In this document: positions 26,053 through 36,062 of the stretch, in pieces
Layout of the letters: every line of letters starts with the position of its first letter
Numbering within the stretch: position 1 is the stretch's first letter
Source: an uncultured Flavobacteriaceae bacterium
GTDB taxonomy: Bacteria > Bacteroidota > Bacteroidia > Flavobacteriales > Flavobacteriaceae
Direction of reading: 5' to 3'
Length of the DNA: 64,000 bases
Assembly: GCA_947495135.1 (NCBI GenBank)
Contig: CANLXN010000011.1
Coordinates: forward strand, 62,001-126,000
The notes under the pieces: model-generated
Seen by the model: only the letters and a program-made list of their open reading frames with translations
Told to the model about the DNA's origin: nothing
Databases searched by the model: none
Program-made: the position numbers and the translations under genes

Positions 26053-27590
26053 TCTGTCTGTATCATAAAGTTATTCCAAGGCAATTTCACAGTCGAAATA
26101 GTCCAATTTAATCGGTCTATAAGGATATCAAAAGATTGACGTTCAACTTTCAAAAGCCAGCCGCTTTCATTTCTAACTAGCAGCCCATTCCGTTTTAAAA
26201 ACGTATTCCTCAGACTATCGGGACTTGTGTTTTTTAGAACAGGCCAATTTTCAACCACCGCGGCGAGTAAATTTTCACATTCGTTCATCTCTTCCGAAGA
26301 AAGTTCTACATACTGGGGGATAAACTCAGATTCGGTAAGTCCGCATAATAATTTATTTAGCACCCACATTGTTTCGTCCCCAGCTTCAGATTTAAAAACC
26401 AGGTAGTGTAATAAGTGTACTGCTTTTGCAGACATTGCATCGTCTATAAACGCACGGTCTTGCATCAAATTCAATCCAGTAAAAAAGGCTTGTAAATAAG
26501 GCCACACCAGAATTAAACCGGCATTATTGACCGCTAAACTTTCACCAACGCTCATTTGTTCTAATGGACTAGATATAGTGACATTCTCGGCCGTTTTCGC
26601 TTTAGCAGTGTTGCTTTTTTCGGTATCTAATGTCCTATTTTTGGTTTCTTTTAAAATTCTTTGGAGTTGCTTTTTTTCTTCTGAAGTACATTTTACCATC
26701 GACAAAACGATCTCTTTTTGAAACAAATTCTCTATTTGGTTCTGAAATCTCTGAGGCCAAGCACCAATAACTTCAGAAAAATTAGAAGGCCGTTTACCAC
26801 TAAGAAGTTGAGCCATACTAACTAGAAATAACTCCTTTTTAGGAGCTAGAGCCTTTTCAAGGATTTGGGCCTGCATTGACAGTTGCTTATTAGACAACTT
26901 TGAAAATTGATGCAAGAGGCTTTTAACAAGTCCAAAATCGTTTAAAGGATTATTCTTCTTTTCAGCATACCTCTCTAATAGTAGGACTTCTATTATTTCA
27001 ACTTCAAAAAACTGTGTGGCTCTTAATATTTCAGAATAATTACTCAAATGTTCCAGAAAAATAGTTCGAGCCAAGGGTAAATCGCTAGAAAATCCTTCCT
27101 TCAGTTTGGATAGACCTCCTTGATAATGCCATGGAGTTAACCCTGTCTTTAAATAATGTAATAAAGTTTCTTCCCTACTCTTGAGATAGTTGTTTGGGTC
27201 TTGGTTCTCTGGTTTCCACAAATCATCATCAAGAATCTTCGCATCCTCTGCTTCTTTCTGTTGTTCTAGTTCTGAAGGTTTTATCCAAGATTGGACTTTG
27301 CCGTCTCTAATATGCCTATAGACTTCTTCTTTAATAGCGTGCTTAATTGCTCTAGGGAAATCAACGTGAACCTTATCTAATTTTATATTTCCTAAATCCA
27401 ATTCTAAAGAATCGATTCGGACAACTTGATGTTGCGGAATAAGTTCTAGACAAACTTCATCGATAATGGATTCAATCGTGTTTTTATAAACGTTGCTGAA
27501 TATAGAACTCACTTCGGCTTCATCTACCATATTTGAAACGGTTAGATCCAGTATTTGCTGCTTTACTATATGTTTTGAAGAAGCTATCAA
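26046..27590 (-). CDS. Contractile injection system tape-measure protein (Afp14/Pvc14-like)
   Basis: 514 residues. The start is a TTG at 27590-27588; a stop codon lies immediately upstream in frame and the next Met (codon 21) would remove the conserved HIVKQQILDL. The family signature is visible at both ends: DSLELDLGNI at about 57-67, and NNAGLILVWPYLQAFF ... HLLHYLVF ... LNKLLCGL in the second half, typical of CIS_TMP proteins. Such proteins lie in the tube lumen and set the length of the tail. The central part (about 300-345) is polar and probably coiled or disordered. It starts 3 bases after the 1243-aa gene and overlaps the ATPase gene by 7 bases. Confidence 0.88.
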   Translation of the reverse strand: MIASSKHIVKQQILDLTVSNMVDEAEVSSIFSNVYKNTIESIIDEVCLELIPQHQVVRIDSLELDLGNIKLDKVHVDFPRAIKHAIKEEVYRHIRDGKVQSWIKPSELEQQKEAEDAKILDDDLWKPENQDPNNYLKSREETLLHYLKTGLTPWHYQGGLSKLKEGFSSDLPLARTIFLEHLSNYSEILRATQFFEVEIIEVLLLERYAEKKNNPLNDFGLVKSLLHQFSKLSNKQLSMQAQILEKALAPKKELFLVSMAQLLSGKRPSNFSEVIGAWPQRFQNQIENLFQKEIVLSMVKCTSEEKKQLQRILKETKNRTLDTEKSNTAKAKTAENVTISSPLEQMSVGESLAVNNAGLILVWPYLQAFFTGLNLMQDRAFIDDAMSAKAVHLLHYLVFKSEAGDETMWVLNKLLCGLTESEFIPQYVELSSEEMNECENLLAAVVENWPVLKNTSPDSLRNTFLKRNGLLVRNESGWLLKVERQSFDILIDRLNWTISTVKLPWNNFMIQTEW

Positions 27591-27593
27591 TTA

Positions 27594-30500
27594 TTATAAT
27601 TTCAAATTAGTATTCAATCTATTTACATTTTTAGCGCCTAGTACTTTTTCTTTCGCTGAGGTCCATTTGTTAACACTCGTTTTAACATTGATCTTATTTT
27701 CCTTAAACAATTTACCCGTTTCGTTTAAGGTCTTTTTACTTATCGCACTTAACTGTTTTGGCTCCGTAAGGGCTAAACGATCCATAAAGGAAGTGGTTAA
27801 AGTTGCTAGCCCTTTTGTTTTTAGCTTTTTAGCCTCTCCTTTCGACTTACCAATTTCTATAAGCAACGCATCTCTGTTCTTTGTGAAAATGGCACTTATT
27901 TCTTTTGGTGAAAGTGTAGAATCGGTAGTAAGAAGAGAAATTGTCTTTTCCGCCTTTATCAATTCAGATTGGCGGTCTCCGTCTTTCTCAATAAGTGACT
28001 TCATTATCTTTTTATTCTCTAGATCGGCTGTCTGTAATTCCTTAATAATCGCCAGCGACTTTTCAGAATTGACATCTTCTCCAGTTGCAACTAAGAAATC
28101 CGTGAAAATTGGAATTCCCACTGTAAAAGGAACTAACTGTACCGTAATAAAAGGGATATCATTTTTTATCGTAATTAAAGTGGTTTTTGGAATAAATTGA
28201 TTCGCCACGACGGTTACATTATAGGTGTCATTTGGAAGAACGGTAGATACCGTAGTGATAGAAAAATCTCCAGTACCTGTGGATGTTGCACTTAGATCGG
28301 GAAACTTATCAAATTGAATTTTCGCTCCTACAATTGGAACTTCTTCATTGTCGTCGAAAGTAATCACTCGACCTCGCACTCCCACCTTTCCAACTTGAAC
28401 ATCGCTTTCAATATTTGGAACTAGTATGGTAATAGACGAGCTATCCAATATTTCGCCTGTTTTAGCGTGCTCAATTTCGTATCCAAATTCATCTATGAGA
28501 TATCCAGCATCAGTTCCTGCAGCTATCACAGCCACAACATCCGCCTTGTACTGTAAATAAGGCACCAATACTTCTTCATTTAAATCGGATGGACTATACT
28601 CAATTGTAGCAGTACCAAATTTTGGCGCCTGACCAGTAAAGCGAACATGGTATCTTTCGATTTCATATACCTCATGGAGCAATATCTCCTTGACCAAACC
28701 ATATGTAAAGCTATCTAATTCACCATCTCCATCAGCATCGAACTGAGAAATGGGTACAGTTTCGACAATTGGAGTAGCTATAGGGTTTAATTCTGCTACC
28801 TTGGTTTCGATGCTACTGCAAGGGTCACAACAAAGATGAGGAATATTAAAATCCCCTAACACGGCACCAAACTCTATTTCTATCTTTCCGAGCTGTTCAA
28901 TAACCGAAGGATCTACTTTATTTTCTTCTAGGTATTTCTGAGCTCTCGGAATCATTTCCTTTAGGTATTCCTCAGTGTAATCTGCTTGGCATAAAAGCAC
29001 GAAGGTCTGTCCCTGTTCGGTTCCAGCTTTATGCACTAAACCAGGATTTTCTGTCATGAAGTTCGTGAATTCATAAGACCGATTATAATCGTCAATTTTG
29101 GCCTTTATATTGTTCTTTAAAATTCCGATTTCTATGTAAGGATGAATTGCTAAGTTTCTCAATAAAGAGTGCAACTGACAGAATAAAGAAAAATAGGTGT
29201 TTAGCTGAATAGTTATTTGAGAGCGATCAAACTGTTCGCTTGCAAGTTTGAAAGCTTCTACTGCAATTTTTAAAGGGCATTTATACTTCTCTAACCACTT
29301 CTCAAACTGGAAATACCGAAAATCTTCTGGCATCTCCTTCCTAAGATCTATCAAGCATTGTCTTAACTCAACAAAAAGCTCGCTAATTTCGGATCTACCC
29401 GATGAACGACTATTGGATCGAAAGGCACCCGATTTTCCTTGGGTCCATTCTCGCATATTTAACGAAGAAGTTTTAAATAAAATCTCATCGGTTGCCATGG
29501 ACCAATTATCGCTGGTTACTTTCGTCTTTAGGTTATTTAAGACTCCAGAATAAACAGATTTACTCTCGGTGTTAGATTCGGTTTTCTGATTTGTTAAACC
29601 GGTGATTTTTGATTCATCACTAACGGCAAACCTAGAGATATCGACTAGTTTCCCAATCCCCACCAGCATATAAAGAAATTTGTTTCTCCAAATTTCATAA
29701 TCTGGCTGTAATTCGCTAAACAGGCAATCTGGTCTTTGACTTTCATTTAACTGTTGTCCGAAGTACGTAACCTGTACATCAAAGTCTAAATTGGCTCCGT
29801 TTTTTACTTCCATCAATGTAGGCAATGCCTCTTTCAATTGTTTCTGTTGAAAACCTTCAATACGCAAAAAGTTGAGTTGATCTATGTCAAAGTGCAAGGG
29901 AGTTGTTAAGGGTGAAATGATAGTCCCATTCATTGTATTATTGTCGTAAGACAAATTGAGTGCTTCGCTTTTTTCCTCTTGAACTTGGCATTGTTTGTAT
30001 GTCCGTTCATAATTCCATTCGAATTCGAGACTATTCAACTCACTAAATTCACTTTCACTTTTTGAATCGTAATAAAAGGGAATACTTCTATGCGATAAAA
30101 GTGATTTCTTCTCGCAACTTGGAGTTAATTTTTTTTCTGTCTTTTGAGCGTGCTGTAGCCGTTCGAATGAAAATTTCTCAAGCATCAAGACTATTCGCTT
30201 ATGTAAAGAAAGTGTCTTTGCTAATAAATACTTTTGATGATTGTAAATGGAGGGTTGGGTAAAGCTATGTCTGTATTTATCAATTTCACACCGTTCATTC
30301 TCCACATTGAAGGTTCTCCCCAACATGAGGTGTCTGGGGAATCTAGACATATCTGGACAGCATTGGATCATAAGATCGTAGGCACATTCCTTAAACTCTT
30401 GGTAGGCCAAAATAAGATCTTTAAAAAAGTCGTAAACATATTGAACTCCCAACCATGTAGGTTCTACCAATCCACCACTCAAATATTTGTCAAACATCTC

Positions 30501-31325
30501 AAAAGCATTCTTGATCACAGGGCCTTCGAATGGATTACCACCATATACATTATTTAATATGGGTTCATATGTTTTGTACGATAACTCTAGAAGTTCTCTA
30601 AGAGGATGATAAATGAAATTAATGGCCTCCACATATTTATATGCAAAAGGCAAGTAGTGAACCGTGTTTATCTCTTTGAGCAATACCCTTGGGAGACTAA
30701 TATCCTTCAGTTTAAATTTTTCCAGAAACAAATCATCTTGTCGACCGCCATTACTGCGAAGATTCACCTTGTCTAAGTCATCTCTAGATATCAATAATTT
30801 TCGCAATGTGAATATTCGATCTATTCCAAGTTCATCACAACTTTTCCCTAAACAAGATTTCAAATCTTTATCCAAACATTCTAAGAATAAGACCACCACT
30901 TTGTCACTTAAAAATTGACTGGTAAGCGGTTCTATAGTCTCATCTGCATCCGACTCAAACTTGTCGGTCAGTAGTTCAAAAAGTGTTACATCTTGATTGA
31001 GTTTATTGTCCTGAAATGGAGTATATACGGTTCCCTCCGGTAATTTATAGTCTCTATATTGTACCGTTACACAAGCAGTGCTTTCTGGACAGAGTTTTAT
31101 TAAAAACCCTTCCGAACTAACTCCAAGTCCTTCGTGAATTACAACGGCAGGTTTATTACCTTGAACAATATCCAACTCTAATCCACAGGCAATTCCCATC
31201 CCAATTAAGCAAGAACGTGTTAAACGTTCTTGTTGATCAAGATATTTAATTAACTGGTTAAGCTGGTCACTATTGAGTACCTGATTATCTTCGAAAATAG
31301 GGTAATTGTTTACTAGAATACTCAT
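27594..31325 (-). CDS. Large eCIS protein in the fibre (Afp13) position
   Basis: 1243 residues, lying between the second wedge gene and the tape measure, where Afp/PVC systems encode the tail fibre. The N-terminus (NNYPIFEDNQVLNSDQLNQL ... YLDQQERLTRSCLIGMGIACGLEL) resembles a start seen in other Bacteroidota CIS-linked large proteins and could be the particle-attachment domain. The middle is helical. A DxDGDGxxD calcium-binding-like loop (DADGDGELD) lies near 855. A carboxypeptidase-regulatory-like beta-sandwich (VRGRVITFDD ... TGTGDFSIT ... YNVTVVAN) occupies about 1010-1090, a fold common in adhesive or surface proteins. A Lys-rich helical tail ends the protein. Receptor binding is an inference from position. 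Confidence 0.65.
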   Translation of the reverse strand: MSILVNNYPIFEDNQVLNSDQLNQLIKYLDQQERLTRSCLIGMGIACGLELDIVQGNKPAVVIHEGLGVSSEGFLIKLCPESTACVTVQYRDYKLPEGTVYTPFQDNKLNQDVTLFELLTDKFESDADETIEPLTSQFLSDKVVVLFLECLDKDLKSCLGKSCDELGIDRIFTLRKLLISRDDLDKVNLRSNGGRQDDLFLEKFKLKDISLPRVLLKEINTVHYLPFAYKYVEAINFIYHPLRELLELSYKTYEPILNNVYGGNPFEGPVIKNAFEMFDKYLSGGLVEPTWLGVQYVYDFFKDLILAYQEFKECAYDLMIQCCPDMSRFPRHLMLGRTFNVENERCEIDKYRHSFTQPSIYNHQKYLLAKTLSLHKRIVLMLEKFSFERLQHAQKTEKKLTPSCEKKSLLSHRSIPFYYDSKSESEFSELNSLEFEWNYERTYKQCQVQEEKSEALNLSYDNNTMNGTIISPLTTPLHFDIDQLNFLRIEGFQQKQLKEALPTLMEVKNGANLDFDVQVTYFGQQLNESQRPDCLFSELQPDYEIWRNKFLYMLVGIGKLVDISRFAVSDESKITGLTNQKTESNTESKSVYSGVLNNLKTKVTSDNWSMATDEILFKTSSLNMREWTQGKSGAFRSNSRSSGRSEISELFVELRQCLIDLRKEMPEDFRYFQFEKWLEKYKCPLKIAVEAFKLASEQFDRSQITIQLNTYFSLFCQLHSLLRNLAIHPYIEIGILKNNIKAKIDDYNRSYEFTNFMTENPGLVHKAGTEQGQTFVLLCQADYTEEYLKEMIPRAQKYLEENKVDPSVIEQLGKIEIEFGAVLGDFNIPHLCCDPCSSIETKVAELNPIATPIVETVPISQFDADGDGELDSFTYGLVKEILLHEVYEIERYHVRFTGQAPKFGTATIEYSPSDLNEEVLVPYLQYKADVVAVIAAGTDAGYLIDEFGYEIEHAKTGEILDSSSITILVPNIESDVQVGKVGVRGRVITFDDNEEVPIVGAKIQFDKFPDLSATSTGTGDFSITTVSTVLPNDTYNVTVVANQFIPKTTLITIKNDIPFITVQLVPFTVGIPIFTDFLVATGEDVNSEKSLAIIKELQTADLENKKIMKSLIEKDGDRQSELIKAEKTISLLTTDSTLSPKEISAIFTKNRDALLIEIGKSKGEAKKLKTKGLATLTTSFMDRLALTEPKQLSAISKKTLNETGKLFKENKINVKTSVNKWTSAKEKVLGAKNVNRLNTNLKL

Positions 31326-31335
31326 AATATTATTT

Positions 31336-34300
31336 TTAGGTTCCTAAAACGGAATTATTTAAAATGATGGCTCCTTCAAGTGATTCATCGTCATCACAGC
31401 TGTGTAAGGTTCCCACCGGGTATATATTTCGACTCGCAGTAAGCGCATCTATAAATTCATTTAAAGCCAACGACAAGGCTGGTTTATTCCAAACGGTCTT
31501 ATTGATCTCTAACAACCAATTTTTATAGGTTCTTTCAAAAACTTCTATTTGCTCACAATTAATCCAACAAATATTTAGCATTACATGAGCTGGTGTTTCA
31601 AGGCGGATAGTTTTCTCAATGAACTTTCTAAAATCAATATTGATGAATCGATCTGCCCAATATGGGAGAATAACCGTAGCAATACAGGAATAGACATCAC
31701 TTATTTGACAGGTTTCGCAGTCTTGATCCAAATGCACGGGAAGTAACTTGTCCTGAACCCACTGTAATTTTGAAATCAATCTTACATTGTATTCCGTTTC
31801 CGAATTCGCTACCTCACCCACCATGAATTGACCGTTATTGTTTTCTTTATCTGGGTTTACAACTGTCACAATATCTCCATCTATCAAATCTTTAACAGCA
31901 TCGTTCTCAATAGTAATGGTATTAGACAATGGTTTCACCTTGGCTATATCGGTTTCGCTGGTATAACGTATCCGACCATTTTCAATAGAGGGTTGTGGGA
32001 GCTTAAATTCGATATCTTCCTTCACCTTTATTTTCGATTTCCCCCCTTGTGTAGTTATTTTTTCAATTTGAAACTCCATTCCATCATAGATCCCTCCTTC
32101 AATAAAAATGGCATCCCCTGCGACCTCTGTTTTAATATTATCCTCCACAAGGAAGGTATTGCTAACAGGGTTTGCACTTGTTATTATGGTCCGTTTGGGA
32201 AATAATAGCTGTGCTAAACTGCCGTCTAAAGGCACTAAGTATTGAGGTACTATTTTCACAAATAACTCTTCATTTATTCTTGGCCGTAAAAGCGTATGTT
32301 CAATTAGATGCATCCCTTCGTGTTTGAAGAACACCCTCTTAATAAATTCGATGAATTTCTGAATCGCCTTTTCATCTTCCCCTCCCTTTATAGTTAATTT
32401 GTCATTAACAATACTGGTCATTTCAAAAACATGTTGGTCAACTACATCTCCATCCACATCATCCGTAGGAATCGGTTCCCAAAATTTTAAAACAGTCTTT
32501 CCTGCATCATTATTTATAGATCTTATGGTATACACTCCATCGTTACTTGTAGCGTTTCTTATCTCAAAAACATCTCCCACCATAAAATTAGCGCTGATGT
32601 CTGTAGTAGCCTTTAAGGAGCGCTTCTCTACATCGATCTCTTCAATACTAAATAGTTCTTCCCAAATCGCTTTTCCATCAAATATGTTTGAAGGCAGTGG
32701 AGCACTCAACTTAATTTCTATGGAAGGCCCCTTTGCCACTGCGGTATTTATGGTATAGACACCATCGTTCGCCGTAGAATCTACTATTTGCAGTGTATTA
32801 AAGGAACTGGTATCAATCTGGTTGGCCAACGTATTATTAAAATCCTGAGCAACGCTAGCTCCCAAAACAACTCCCTTTTTACTGCATAGTTGAAAGCGAT
32901 AAGGCACAAGTCCTTCATCCATAATATACAATCGCCTGTCTGCAGCACTCATCACAATTTCCCAAAGCAGTTTTGATACTCGAGCTTCCCCTTTTCTTCT
33001 CACCTGTGCTTCGGTTAAAGGCAAGGTTTCGGTTTCTTCCAACACCACTTCTTCCGTGATGCTCCCTGTTAATAATTTAAAAGGATTGGTGTACTGAAAA
33101 GCTTTCGCATAAATAGAGTAATCCAATGTATACGTAGGTAGATCGGGCGCAACTGGTGTGAGGTCTGTACTAAGGGTATACTTCATATAGTTATCAAAAG
33201 GACATGCTAAATTTTTTCGGTTCGATTCATGATTTTCAAAATGTTCTCGTTTTAAAACAGCTATCAATTCGTGTATGGCCATATCAGCATCTCCTCCATC
33301 CGCGCCAGAGGTGTAGTCCTTTTTCGCACTTACCCCAAGAATTGATTCTTCGCACATTAATTGAAATGCAAATGTTCCAGCGTCTTCTATAATTTCATAA
33401 TTGCTTCGGCACAGGCCTGTCATTATTATTTTCTCAAACAGTTCCTTTATTTCGTGCTCGCCATCTAAACTTTCGTTTTGACTTAGCAATGAAACATTAG
33501 CATCATTTCGTATTTTGAAAGTAGTGGCAGCTGGATTTATTCTGAAATTTTTACTGAAATTGAGTGCATCTATTTCTCGTTCTGCTATACCGGTTATAAA
33601 TGAAGCGCGTTGTTCTACTCCTGAAACATTTTCAACATGCCACTGATAGCACTGTTGTAAATAATTAAATCCTTTTCCTCTTTCTGAACTAATCGCTGGA
33701 TATCTGTTTAAAAACTGAAGTTTATCTTCAATCAAATCTCTTCCTGCTTTGTCCTTATCTATTTTATGCGCTAAAATGGCGTAATCTGTAAATGTCTCTG
33801 CAAACCTGCCAAGTAGATGATCCAGAAATTTGTTTCGCCGTTCGATGTAAAGAGCTTCACTTTCTACTATTTCCTGGAGACTTGCCAAATGCCCGGCCTG
33901 ATCCACGTATAAGTCGGTTCCATTCGGAATAACGTCGTACAAAGGCTTTGCAAAATAAGTGTGATCTATGGTATATTCACCAAATTCATTTTTTTCGCCG
34001 TTCATGGAAAACAGATCTTTCACCTTGTCTAGCTGCGCCAACTCATTTGCGATTAGCTGATCAAAAAACGTTAGAAACGCTTTGTGTTGCTTCACTTTTC
34101 CTTTTCGTTCCTCTTTCTTCAATCCTTCAAAAGAAGACAGGTCTGGAATGCCAGAAGAACCGACTCCGTAGATATCTGGAAAATCTTCTTGAAGCGAAAC
34201 ATAATTGTCAATATCCTTGAAAGTACCCATTGGCGCATCAATGTCCATTTTGGGGTAATGTATCTTTTGTGGTCTCTCGGTGGCTTCCAATTCATTTAAA

Positions 34301-36051
34301 AATGACTTCACATCCACATCATTTGCAATAAAAGGTAGTTGTTCTTTGTAATACGTAATTTTGGAATCGTCTAAATTTAACCTAGGGACATAGTTGTGTT
34401 CCCATGCCAATTCTAGGCACCATTTAACGCTTTTCTCGGTTATCCCGAGGTCATTATCAAGAGGTCTATTGGCAATCTGTATGTTTTTAACCGCAAGAAC
34501 ACCTTCAATATCCATGATAATCCGGATTAAATCTGAAACATGGATTACTTTAGTTAACTGCGCGGCCTCTAATTCGGTTTCATCAATAAAACCATGAGTT
34601 AATTTAGGGCCCTCGAAAACCTCATCAACGGTCCGACAAAGATTATCGTCAATTCTACCAACAAATAGAACAGCACCTTCCGAAAATTGATCGGACGCTA
34701 TTTCTTCCTCCACATAAATATCTGTAAAATTGGGATTTAGTTCATTTCCCTTTACACAAACAACGGTGTATTCACCTTTAATGAAATCGTCACCCATAAG
34801 CGATACTGTATCCTCGCTTCCAACATCCTCCTTTAACTTTGAAGAAATGGTAATTACTTTTTCACCTGTACGAATAGCGGCAATAGTATAGGTGTTTTCT
34901 ACCGCACATTTGTTGAGCATTTCGTCCAAGGTGTAGAAATAAACGGTAGGAGAAAGGAAATTAGAAATAGCGTGAAAAATAGCCGCTTCGGTTTCTTCTA
35001 CATCGGCCAGATTGTTTAGTTCGATATCGGTACAGAGTATTATTTCCTCCACTTTCAAAGCATTGAATCGAAAGAAATCATCACACAAACTTCTATTTTG
35101 GTGTAATCGTATATTAACCTCATCTACTATTTGATGAATAATACCAATTTTTTCTACGTAGGCTACTATTAAGCCTTCCATAGGATTGTAAAGAAAATCA
35201 TTAAAACGATCGCTCAAAGCAGCCAAAATAGCAGGTGTCAAGCTTCCAGAATCCTCGCCTAAGACAACTCTCATGTCGTTCCTAACTTGGTAGCTAAATT
35301 CGAGTCCGTCGATTTCGTTTAAAAACTTAATCTTCACAGATCCAACAGACTGTCGAACATGATCATAACTATCCCAATCAATAGGATCATCCCAATTTGG
35401 AAAAGTAATGATTACTCCCATTTTTAGGCCGACTAAGCTCTGTTGCGGCGGAAAATCGTAAAGTATAAACTCTCCTTCTATATTATTTTCATTGAGGTCC
35501 CCATAAATTTCATTCTTGTTGAACTCTAATAAAACATCGTACAATGTCTTTACGTAGAATTGGTCTTGTTCTGTAACATCTTCAATAGGTGATAGACTCA
35601 ATTTACTATTTTTATGATCCACGAAAATGGCATGTTCGGCATCTGGAGATTTATTAATCCATGCATTTTTTACTCCGTAATACTGAGTTTCTTCCCCACT
35701 ATCATCTACAATTTCCACATCGATAATAACCTCTCTAAAGTCGTTAAACGTAACCGGACATACGGGTAATATTTCACAAGCGGTGTAGAAATTTTTAATG
35801 TCGTAATAATTTGGGTCACTAAGTTTTTGTGCAAGAATATCCTTGATATCATAATTAATTCTTCGACCGATATCGGTGAGCACGTAACTTAATATTTCCA
35901 GCATAGTAATACCTGGATCATGTGTATTATAGTCTGTCCACAATTTACCTGCGAGTTCTTGAATACGTTCAATACCCACATCTCGCAATGTTTCGTATTG
36001 CATGCTGGTTAGGGCAGGTAGTTGTTTCGATATGGTTAAAGATTCACTCAT
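31336..36051 (-). CDS. eCIS baseplate wedge protein, very large (Afp12/Pvc12-like)
   Basis: 1571 residues, encoded directly after the Afp11-like gene. The N-terminus contains the stretch LWTDYNTHDPGITMLEIL, which is characteristic of phage-like baseplate wedge proteins of this class. The C-terminus holds FIEKTIRLETPAHVMLNICWI, another recurrent CIS wedge motif. The protein is much longer than the ~950 residues usual for Afp12; the extra length consists of repeated beta-rich units (for example SNDGVYTI and related strings around 1100-1400). In AlgoCIS, massive baseplate extensions form a cage; this protein may do the same. Flanked by 11- and 10-base gaps. Confidence 0.82.
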   Translation of the reverse strand: MSESLTISKQLPALTSMQYETLRDVGIERIQELAGKLWTDYNTHDPGITMLEILSYVLTDIGRRINYDIKDILAQKLSDPNYYDIKNFYTACEILPVCPVTFNDFREVIIDVEIVDDSGEETQYYGVKNAWINKSPDAEHAIFVDHKNSKLSLSPIEDVTEQDQFYVKTLYDVLLEFNKNEIYGDLNENNIEGEFILYDFPPQQSLVGLKMGVIITFPNWDDPIDWDSYDHVRQSVGSVKIKFLNEIDGLEFSYQVRNDMRVVLGEDSGSLTPAILAALSDRFNDFLYNPMEGLIVAYVEKIGIIHQIVDEVNIRLHQNRSLCDDFFRFNALKVEEIILCTDIELNNLADVEETEAAIFHAISNFLSPTVYFYTLDEMLNKCAVENTYTIAAIRTGEKVITISSKLKEDVGSEDTVSLMGDDFIKGEYTVVCVKGNELNPNFTDIYVEEEIASDQFSEGAVLFVGRIDDNLCRTVDEVFEGPKLTHGFIDETELEAAQLTKVIHVSDLIRIIMDIEGVLAVKNIQIANRPLDNDLGITEKSVKWCLELAWEHNYVPRLNLDDSKITYYKEQLPFIANDVDVKSFLNELEATERPQKIHYPKMDIDAPMGTFKDIDNYVSLQEDFPDIYGVGSSGIPDLSSFEGLKKEERKGKVKQHKAFLTFFDQLIANELAQLDKVKDLFSMNGEKNEFGEYTIDHTYFAKPLYDVIPNGTDLYVDQAGHLASLQEIVESEALYIERRNKFLDHLLGRFAETFTDYAILAHKIDKDKAGRDLIEDKLQFLNRYPAISSERGKGFNYLQQCYQWHVENVSGVEQRASFITGIAEREIDALNFSKNFRINPAATTFKIRNDANVSLLSQNESLDGEHEIKELFEKIIMTGLCRSNYEIIEDAGTFAFQLMCEESILGVSAKKDYTSGADGGDADMAIHELIAVLKREHFENHESNRKNLACPFDNYMKYTLSTDLTPVAPDLPTYTLDYSIYAKAFQYTNPFKLLTGSITEEVVLEETETLPLTEAQVRRKGEARVSKLLWEIVMSAADRRLYIMDEGLVPYRFQLCSKKGVVLGASVAQDFNNTLANQIDTSSFNTLQIVDSTANDGVYTINTAVAKGPSIEIKLSAPLPSNIFDGKAIWEELFSIEEIDVEKRSLKATTDISANFMVGDVFEIRNATSNDGVYTIRSINNDAGKTVLKFWEPIPTDDVDGDVVDQHVFEMTSIVNDKLTIKGGEDEKAIQKFIEFIKRVFFKHEGMHLIEHTLLRPRINEELFVKIVPQYLVPLDGSLAQLLFPKRTIITSANPVSNTFLVEDNIKTEVAGDAIFIEGGIYDGMEFQIEKITTQGGKSKIKVKEDIEFKLPQPSIENGRIRYTSETDIAKVKPLSNTITIENDAVKDLIDGDIVTVVNPDKENNNGQFMVGEVANSETEYNVRLISKLQWVQDKLLPVHLDQDCETCQISDVYSCIATVILPYWADRFINIDFRKFIEKTIRLETPAHVMLNICWINCEQIEVFERTYKNWLLEINKTVWNKPALSLALNEFIDALTASRNIYPVGTLHSCDDDESLEGAIILNNSVLGT

Positions 36052-36062
36052 TTAAACGTATT

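Noticed and set aside
27493-28200. A 235-codon plus-strand frame
   Set aside because: It lies antisense to the tape-measure and 1243-aa genes, is very Phe/Leu/Ser-rich as expected of a shadow frame, and has no domain pattern.
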